From RUG13409 sp045546135 (GTDB lineage Bacteria > Bacillota > Clostridia > Peptostreptococcales > Anaerovoracaceae), in assembly GCA_045546135.1 (NCBI GenBank), contig JAZQCD010000030.1, positions 1 to 64,000 of the forward strand: a stretch of 64,000 nt of DNA, read 5' to 3'. Shown one piece after another: positions 57,965 to 64,000 of this stretch (its first letter is position 1; each line of letters begins with the position of its first letter). Position numbers and translations under genes: made by a program. Below the pieces are notes generated by a model. It saw only the letters and a list, made by a program, of their open reading frames with translations, was not told where the DNA came from and searched no databases.

Positions 57965-58462
57965 ATGTATCAGTCACTGGTTAGTTTTGATTATTGGACT
58001 CTGATAGCTCAGCTTTGCAACTTCGGCATTCAGCTGTTCCTTTTCAAGCGCTTTCTCTTCGAACCTGTAAGAAAGATACTTGAAAAGCGCCAGCAGGAGG
58101 TCGATATAGTATTTGCTGATGCCGAGCAGGCCAACATCGCTGCTCAGGAAGCCAAGGAAAGCTATGAAAGCCATCTGGCCAATGCCCGCGTAGAAGCTGA
58201 AGAGATCACAGCAAAAGCTGTTGCCAATGCAAAGCTTCAGAGCGAGCAGATCCTTTCTTTGGCAAAGGAAGAGAGCGATAAGTTAAGAGCAAAGACTACA
58301 GCCGACATAGAGCTTGAACGCCAGCGCGCCATGAGCGAAGCAAAGGGCGAGATCTCCAAGATGGCAGTAGAGATCGCATCGAAGCTTGTAGAAAAAGAGA
58401 TCGACGAGAATGCTCATGCAGCTCTTATCGATAAGTTTATTGACGAGATTGGTGAAAACTGA
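57965..58462 (+). CDS. atpF: ATP synthase subunit b
   Basis: 165 residues. One N-terminal helix (LIAQLCNFGIQLFLFKRFLF) then a long charged coiled coil to the end, the peripheral stalk. One-base overlap with atpH. Confidence 0.95.
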   Translation: MYQSLVSFDYWTLIAQLCNFGIQLFLFKRFLFEPVRKILEKRQQEVDIVFADAEQANIAAQEAKESYESHLANARVEAEEITAKAVANAKLQSEQILSLAKEESDKLRAKTTADIELERQRAMSEAKGEISKMAVEIASKLVEKEIDENAHAALIDKFIDEIGEN

Positions 58463-58992
58463 TGACCAAGTATGCTTTAGTATATGCAGGCGCCTTGTAC
58501 GATCTGGCATCTGATGAACACTTAGAGGATGTGATCTTAAAAGATCTGTCCGCTGTATGTTCATGCATCAGAGAAATGCCCGAGTACCGCAAGATGCTCA
58601 TGACGCCGGCCATACCAAAAGAGGAGCGCAAAGCCCTTCTTAAGGAAGCCTGGCAGGAGAATCTGCATCAGTACACCCTTAATTTCCTATGCATGCTTTG
58701 CGACGGTGATTCCATATCGGAACTTCTCAATTGCGAAGAAGAATTCAGGAATCGCTACAACAAAGACAAGGGCATAGTGGAAGTCTTTGTCACCAGCGCA
58801 GTCGCACTGACAGGTGAACAAAGGACAAGGCTCAAAGCAGCGATCGAAAAAAAGATAAGCAAGACAGCTATCATAAAGGAGAAGGTAGATCCTTCGGTCA
58901 TAGGAGGTATAAGGCTGCAGGCCCAGGGCGTGCAGTATGACGATACCGTCGCATATCATCTGGACAGCCTTTCCAAGCTGTTATCCAATTAA
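58462..58992 (+). CDS. atpH: ATP synthase subunit delta
   Basis: 176 residues. Six-helix N-terminal domain (YAGALYDLASDE) and C-terminal VDPSVIGGIRLQAQG, the OSCP/delta signature. Joins the b stalk to the F1 head. Confidence 0.95.
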   Translation: MTKYALVYAGALYDLASDEHLEDVILKDLSAVCSCIREMPEYRKMLMTPAIPKEERKALLKEAWQENLHQYTLNFLCMLCDGDSISELLNCEEEFRNRYNKDKGIVEVFVTSAVALTGEQRTRLKAAIEKKISKTAIIKEKVDPSVIGGIRLQAQGVQYDDTVAYHLDSLSKLLSN

Positions 58993-59016
58993 CAAATATT
59001 TAAGGTTGGTGAATCA

Positions 59017-60534
59017 ATGGAATTAAGACCCGAAGAAATTTCAAAGATTATCCGCTCACAGATCAAGAATTACGACGTTAAGATAAACCAGTCCGAGACA
59101 GGTGTAGTAGTGCTTGTCGGAGACGGTATAGCCCGTGCAGCAGGACTTGAAAACTGCATGGTAAACGAGCTGCTCGAATTCCCCACAGGGGTATATGGAA
59201 TGGCTCAGAATCTTGAAGAAAACTCCGTTTCCATCGTCATGCTCGGACCTGACGACGGGATCAAAGAGGGCGATACGGTAAAGCGTACAGGCAGAGTCGT
59301 ATCCGTTCCCGTAGGAGAGAAACTTCTTGGACGTGTTGTAAACGCACTTGGACAGCCCATAGACGAGCAAGGACCGATAGATGCAGCTGAATATGCTCCC
59401 ATCGAAAGTCCGGCTCCCGGCATCCTCGTAAGAAAGAGCGTAGATACGCCTCTTCAGACAGGTATCAAAGCTATAGACGCCATGATACCCATCGGCAGAG
59501 GACAAAGAGAACTCATCTTTGGCGACCGTCAGACAGGAAAGACGACCATCGCCATAGACACAATAATAAACCAGAAAGGCAAGGACGTTATCTGCATCTA
59601 TGTAGCCATAGGTCAGAAACAGTCCACAGTTGCTCAGATAGTAGGAAGTTTGCAGGATGCAGGCGCTATGGACTACACCATCGTAGTTTCAGCTACAGCA
59701 TCAGAACCTGCTCCGCTTCTTTACATCGCACCATATTCAGGTTGCACCATGGGCGAATACTTCATGCATCAGGGAAAGGACGTCCTCGTAATATACGACG
59801 ATCTTTCAAAGCATGCTGTTGCTTACCGTGCGCTGTCCCTTCTTGTCAGAAGACCTCCGGGGCGTGAAGCATACCCCGGCGATGTTTTCTATCTCCATTC
59901 AAGACTTCTTGAAAGAGCTGCAAGAATGGATCCGGAATACGGCGGTGGATCCCTCACTGCTCTTCCTATCATAGAGACTCAGGCAGGAGACGTATCCGCA
60001 TATATCCCGACCAACGTCATATCCATTACAGACGGACAGATATTCCTCGAAACAGAAATGTTCCACTCGGGTATCATGCCCGCTATCAACCCCGGTATCT
60101 CCGTATCCCGTGTAGGAGGAGATGCTCAGATCAAGGCTATGAAGAAGGTCGCAGGATCACTTAAGCTTCTCTATTCACAGTATATAGAGCTCAAGAGCTT
60201 CGCTCAGTTCGGTTCAGACCTTGACAAGGATACAAAGGATAGACTCGATCAGGGCGAAAGGATCGTTGAGGTCTTAAAGCAGGGCAAGAGCGAGCCTCTT
60301 GACGTTGCGCATCAGGTCGCCATACTTTACGCAGTAACCGGCGGTTTCCTTGCAAATATACCTGTAAACAAGGTACACGATTTTGAAGTCAAGCTCTATC
60401 CATGGCTCGACGCAAATCACCCGCAGGTCCTCGAAAACATCAGGACTACAGGAAAACTCTCAGATGATGACGACGAAGAATTAAGACAGGCTTTAACAGA
60501 GAGAGTAGAAGACTATTTAGCTACATTAGGATAG
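59017..60534 (+). CDS. atpA: ATP synthase subunit alpha
   Basis: 505 residues. Walker A GDRQTGKTTIA; nucleotide-binding regulatory core; PAINPGISVSRVGGDAQ near the C-terminus. Non-catalytic partner of beta in the F1 hexamer. Confidence 0.98.
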   Translation: MELRPEEISKIIRSQIKNYDVKINQSETGVVVLVGDGIARAAGLENCMVNELLEFPTGVYGMAQNLEENSVSIVMLGPDDGIKEGDTVKRTGRVVSVPVGEKLLGRVVNALGQPIDEQGPIDAAEYAPIESPAPGILVRKSVDTPLQTGIKAIDAMIPIGRGQRELIFGDRQTGKTTIAIDTIINQKGKDVICIYVAIGQKQSTVAQIVGSLQDAGAMDYTIVVSATASEPAPLLYIAPYSGCTMGEYFMHQGKDVLVIYDDLSKHAVAYRALSLLVRRPPGREAYPGDVFYLHSRLLERAARMDPEYGGGSLTALPIIETQAGDVSAYIPTNVISITDGQIFLETEMFHSGIMPAINPGISVSRVGGDAQIKAMKKVAGSLKLLYSQYIELKSFAQFGSDLDKDTKDRLDQGERIVEVLKQGKSEPLDVAHQVAILYAVTGGFLANIPVNKVHDFEVKLYPWLDANHPQVLENIRTTGKLSDDDDEELRQALTERVEDYLATLG

Positions 60535-60544
60535 GAGACTGGAA

Positions 60545-61390
60545 ATGGCCGGTTTATCTACCAAGGCAATTAAAAACAGAATAAAGAGCATGAGTTCCAC
60601 CCGCCAGATAACCAAGGCGATGGAACTGGTAGCCACGAGCAAACTAAGAGGCGCTCAGGCAAAGGCAGTGGCCATAAAGGAGTACTTCACTACCTTCTAT
60701 GATACTATGCAGGACATTGCTGCATCTACGGCAAACTTTGAATCGAAGTTCGTCCGTCCCACAGAAGGAAAGAAGCCTCTTTACATAGTCATAGCCGGCG
60801 ACAGAGGGCTTGCAGGCGGTTACAACAGCAACGTGTTCAGGGCCACCATAGGCATACCTCCGGAAGCCAGGGTGCTGCCCATAGGAAAAAGGAGTGTAGA
60901 CCACTTTAAAAAGCGTAGCTTTGATGTTGTCACCGAGGACTATTTAGTAGCAGCGGATCTGACCATAGATGATTGCTATTCAATAGCAGACCTTGCATCA
61001 GAAGGCTTTATGAAGGGACAGTATGACAGTGTGTATATCATCTATACAAACTTCATAAACCTTCTCACGCAGACTCCTGAAGTCCTTCAGCTCCTGCCCC
61101 TTTCAATGGAGGTAGGAGAAGGTCCAAAGTCTGAGAAGATACTCTATGAGCCGGGTGCAGAGACTGTGTTCAACCGCATCGTTCCCGAGTACCTCGGAGG
61201 CCTCATTTACGGTGCTCTTTCCAAGTCCATAGCATCCGAGCAGGCCGCAAGGCGCCAGGCTATGAACTCCGCTACCAAGAATGCTGATGAGATAATTGCA
61301 AAACTTGACCTTCAGTACAACCGTGCTCGCCAAGGCGCCATCACTCAGGAGATAACTGAGATAGTCGCCGGCAGCAATGCACAATCCTGA
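60545..61390 (+). CDS. atpG: ATP synthase subunit gamma
   Basis: 281 residues. N-terminal helix IKNRIKSMSSTRQITKAMEL and C-terminal helix NRARQGAITQEITEIV form the rotating coiled coil; DRGLAGGYNSN in between. Links the c ring to catalysis. Confidence 0.97.
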   Translation: MAGLSTKAIKNRIKSMSSTRQITKAMELVATSKLRGAQAKAVAIKEYFTTFYDTMQDIAASTANFESKFVRPTEGKKPLYIVIAGDRGLAGGYNSNVFRATIGIPPEARVLPIGKRSVDHFKKRSFDVVTEDYLVAADLTIDDCYSIADLASEGFMKGQYDSVYIIYTNFINLLTQTPEVLQLLPLSMEVGEGPKSEKILYEPGAETVFNRIVPEYLGGLIYGALSKSIASEQAARRQAMNSATKNADEIIAKLDLQYNRARQGAITQEITEIVAGSNAQS

Positions 61391-61408
61391 TTTGAAAGGA
61401 GAGATCCC

Positions 61409-62800
61409 TTGAGTACAAAGAATATAGGTACGGTAGTCCAGGTGGTCGGTCCGGTACTCGATATCCGTTTTTCGGAGGAGAACCTTCCCGATCTTCTGAA
61501 CGCCATAGAAATCGATAATAACGGCACTAAGCTTACAGCCGAAGTCGCTCAGCACATAGGCGGAGGCATAGTACGCTGCATATCCATGAACGCGACCGAC
61601 GGTCTTGTTCGCGGTATCGAGGCCGTAGATACAGGCGGGCCCATAACAGTGCCTGTCGGAGATGAGTGCCTCGGAAGGATGTTCAACCTTCTTGGCGATC
61701 CCATCGATGCAAAGGAGCCTCCAAAGGATGCTCCGAGGCTTCCTATCCACAGACAGCCACCCACTTATGCAGACCAGCAGACATCATCCGAGATACTTGA
61801 GACAGGTATCAAGGTCATTGACCTTATCTGCCCCTATGCAAAGGGTGGTAAGATAGGTCTGTTCGGAGGAGCCGGAGTAGGAAAGACAGTTCTTATGCAG
61901 GAGCCCATCTACAACATAGCAACAGAGCATAACGGATATTCCGTATTTACAGGCGTAGGAGAGCGTTCAAGAGAAGGAAATGACCTTTACAACGAAATGA
62001 AGGAATCAGGAGTTCTTTCAAAGACAGCTCTTGTCTACGGACAGATGAACGAACCGCCCGGGGCAAGAATGAGAGTAGGTCTTTCAGGACTTACCATGGC
62101 AGAGTACTTCCGTGATCAGCAGCACCAGGATGTTCTTCTCTTCATCGACAATATATTCAGGTTCACACAGGCGGGTTCCGAAGTATCAGCGCTTCTTGGA
62201 CGTATGCCTTCAGCTGTAGGATATCAGCCTACACTTGCAACAGAAATGGGTGCTCTTCAGGAGAGGATCACATCCACAAAGGAAGGATCCATCACTTCTG
62301 TTCAGGCTGTTTACGTACCTGCAGACGACCTTACAGACCCTGCGCCGGCTACCACATTCGCTCACCTCGATGCTACTACAGTTCTCGACAGAGGCATAGC
62401 ATCCCTTGGTATATATCCTGCAGTAGATCCTCTTAACTCTACATCAAGGATACTTACTCCGGACGTAGTAGGTCAGGAGCACTACGATGTAGCTCAGGCT
62501 GTTATAGGAATCCTTCAAAGATACAATGAACTTCAGGACATCATCGCCATCATGGGTATGGACGAACTCTCTGACGAGGACAAGATGCTCGTAAACAGAG
62601 CAAGGAAGGTACAAAGATATCTTTCTCAGCCGTTCCATGTAGCTGAGCAGTTCACAGGATATGTGGGCAAGTACGTTCCTGTAAAGGAAACTGTACGCGG
62701 ATTCAAAGAGATCATAGAAGGTAAGCACGACGACATCCCTGAATCTGCATTCCTCTATGCAGGTACTATAGACGATGTAGTCGCAAAGGCAAAAGGCTAA
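61409..62800 (+). CDS. atpD: ATP synthase subunit beta
   Basis: 463 residues, TTG start with AAAGGAGAG. Walker A GGAGVGKTV, catalytic Glu in GERSREGND, Walker B VLLFIDNIFRF, and ALLGRMPSAVGYQPTLATEM. Catalytic subunit. Confidence 0.98.
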   Translation: MSTKNIGTVVQVVGPVLDIRFSEENLPDLLNAIEIDNNGTKLTAEVAQHIGGGIVRCISMNATDGLVRGIEAVDTGGPITVPVGDECLGRMFNLLGDPIDAKEPPKDAPRLPIHRQPPTYADQQTSSEILETGIKVIDLICPYAKGGKIGLFGGAGVGKTVLMQEPIYNIATEHNGYSVFTGVGERSREGNDLYNEMKESGVLSKTALVYGQMNEPPGARMRVGLSGLTMAEYFRDQQHQDVLLFIDNIFRFTQAGSEVSALLGRMPSAVGYQPTLATEMGALQERITSTKEGSITSVQAVYVPADDLTDPAPATTFAHLDATTVLDRGIASLGIYPAVDPLNSTSRILTPDVVGQEHYDVAQAVIGILQRYNELQDIIAIMGMDELSDEDKMLVNRARKVQRYLSQPFHVAEQFTGYVGKYVPVKETVRGFKEIIEGKHDDIPESAFLYAGTIDDVVAKAKG

Positions 62801-62804
62801 GCAT

Positions 62805-63215
62805 ATGAACACATTTCATCTCACAATTGTAACACCCAGCGGCTGCAAATATGAGGGCGAAGTGGAGAGCGTCAGCGTTCCTGCATCAGAAGGTGCTGTA
62901 CAGATCCTCGCTCATCATGTAAACTATGTAACGACCCTTGGAATGGGACCTGCGTCCATCGGGCTGGAATCAGGTCACAAGAAAGCTGCCTGCATAGGCG
63001 GTATGTTTTCCATGACTGACAACAAGGCCAGGGTCATTGCCACCGCCTTCGAATGGGTGGAAGATATAGATGTGGAGAGAGCAAAGGCTGCTTTGGCAAG
63101 AGCCGAAGAAAAACTGGCGAAAGCGGATATATCGCCGGAGGACAAGGCTTTGGCAACGGCTGCTAAGCAAAGGGCTCTCGTAAGGCTCAGCTGCGCCAAT
63201 GAAAAAAGAAACTAA
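62805..63215 (+). CDS. atpC: ATP synthase subunit epsilon
   Basis: 136 residues. Beta-sandwich start (LTIVTPSGCKYEGEVESVSV, VQILAHHVNYVT) and a two-helix C-terminal part (AKAALARAEEKLAKAD). Regulates rotation. The last 17 bases overlap the next gene. Confidence 0.95.
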   Translation: MNTFHLTIVTPSGCKYEGEVESVSVPASEGAVQILAHHVNYVTTLGMGPASIGLESGHKKAACIGGMFSMTDNKARVIATAFEWVEDIDVERAKAALARAEEKLAKADISPEDKALATAAKQRALVRLSCANEKRN

Positions 63216-64000
63216 AAAGATCCTTAGTAATTTAATAATCGTTTTGATAATCTGCAGTGCGGTATATTATATCGCACTGCATGTTCATATTGGGAATACA
63301 GATACACCGCCTCAAGAAGGAGGTACTGAAACAGAAGACGTTGTCCCGCAGCCACAGCCGGAACCCTTCGTAGAACCAAAACCTGATGAGAATTATTCAT
63401 CGGTCGGTTTCAATTTGGGGACCTTTATGTGCAAGGACATTTATATAAACGGATATCATATCAATAACTGGCAAATTTACGAGCCCTTCGTCATGGTGGA
63501 AGGAAAGATCTTTGTGCCCATGACGGAACCTATTCTAAAAGCCCTTGGCCTTAAGATAAACTTTGATGATGAAAGGCACTGGGTCAAATTCTCGAAAAGT
63601 CCTGAAGGGCCTTCTCTTGCAGGTGTATATGAAGGAAATTGCGCTTGCAACTTAAGGTATTCAGAGCTTTACTGGGGTCACAGCTATACCTTTGATGAAA
63701 AGGAAGCTCCCATGCATTCTGCTGCAACTACCAAGGAAGATGATGGAGTAAAGAGGACTCTTTATCTTTCTTTGGATGCTTTAAAGGACTACAGCAGCAT
63801 AGATTTCAGCTGGTATTATCATCAGGTCGGCGGTCTATACATATCTACACTTGCAGGGACCTTGGCAAAGGACTTTTATTGCGATGGCAATACTCAGTAC
63901 ATAGAGGGCAGAGCAAGGTACATGATGAGCGTAAATCCAAACCTTTCCTATGAGACAGCCCTCTATTACGAGTACCTCTTTAGGCATGAGGCTTCGGTAT
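63199..64000 (+). CDS. Membrane-anchored extracellular protein, 3' end outside window
   Basis: ATG 63199 overlaps the end of atpC, and about 267 residues are visible. A short basic start, one helix (LSNLIIVLIICSAVYYIAL), a Pro/Glu linker (PQPQPEPFVEPKP), then a domain beginning ICKDIYINGYHI-like strands with VEGKIFVPMTEPILKALGLK, which resembles copper-amine-oxidase-N type extracellular repeat domains. The gene runs off the right edge; the C-terminal catalytic or binding part is not seen. Not an ATP synthase gene. Confidence 0.7.
   Translation, partial: MKKETKKILSNLIIVLIICSAVYYIALHVHIGNTDTPPQEGGTETEDVVPQPQPEPFVEPKPDENYSSVGFNLGTFMCKDIYINGYHINNWQIYEPFVMVEGKIFVPMTEPILKALGLKINFDDERHWVKFSKSPEGPSLAGVYEGNCACNLRYSELYWGHSYTFDEKEAPMHSAATTKEDDGVKRTLYLSLDALKDYSSIDFSWYYHQVGGLYISTLAGTLAKDFYCDGNTQYIEGRARYMMSVNPNLSYETALYYEYLFRHEASV

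Noticed and set aside
61103..61750. 215-codon minus-strand frame across atpG and atpD
   Set aside because: Antisense by-product of biased codon use in two conserved genes.

Overview
The window looks like a chromosomal segment of a Gram-positive, low-to-mid GC anaerobe of the class Clostridia (Eubacteriales; Lachnospiraceae or a relative is my best guess). The evidence is the glgC/glgD glycogen operon, frequent AGA/AGG and ATA codons, strong AGGAGG ribosome sites, TTG starts, extended -10 promoters, the atp gene order and a glutaminyl-tRNA synthetase of the kind some Clostridia carry. I recognise no phage, integrase, transposase, rRNA or CRISPR array.

Region 1 (about 1-9.5 kb) is an accessory patchwork with a different base and codon feel. 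It holds a P-loop kinase cut by the window edge, tiny coiled-coil and orphan proteins, a toxin-antitoxin-like pair with a nucleotidyltransferase behind a duplicated palindromic operator, a 600-base repeat-rich gap, a lipoprotein, a DUF3267 zincin, a GNAT, two XRE regulators, a LysR regulator, an AAA/DUF4143 ATPase and a gene remnant.

Region 2 (9.5-25.1 kb) is core metabolism: cardiolipin synthase, a NUDIX hydrolase, a first envelope cassette (phosphodiester glycosidase plus anchored partner), then the glycogen operon glgB-glgP-glgC-glgD-glgA and a GH13-GH77 fusion whose GH77 half lacks its usual helical insert. Together these make, branch, phosphorolyse and remodel glycogen.

Region 3 (25.1-36.1 kb) contains three strongly folded non-coding elements (25149-25311, 28401-28567, 32534-32730). 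Between them are a radical SAM enzyme translationally coupled to a membrane protein ending in an alternating Cys-Ala tail, an acyltransferase, an amino-acid ABC transporter, an M20 amidohydrolase and a MATE exporter. The radical SAM/Cys-tail pair with its switch-like leader is the best candidate here for an undescribed system.

Region 4 (36.1-55.5 kb) has a second, diverged envelope cassette (phosphodiester glycosidase plus L,D-transpeptidase), YlmH, a two-component system with an 11-bp-phased operator, two adjacent metal GTPases (one with a large Asp/His-rich insert, one fused to a YcgQ-like domain), MscL, galactokinase, TldD/TldE, Lrp, tRNA-Arg(CCT), TadA, GlnRS, a WG-repeat lipoprotein and TruA.

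Region 5 (55.6-64 kb) is dCMP deaminase followed by the complete F-type ATP synthase operon. Its c subunit carries two membrane glutamates (E30 and E63), a pattern known from Na+-coupled rotor rings. The window ends inside a membrane-anchored protein gene.
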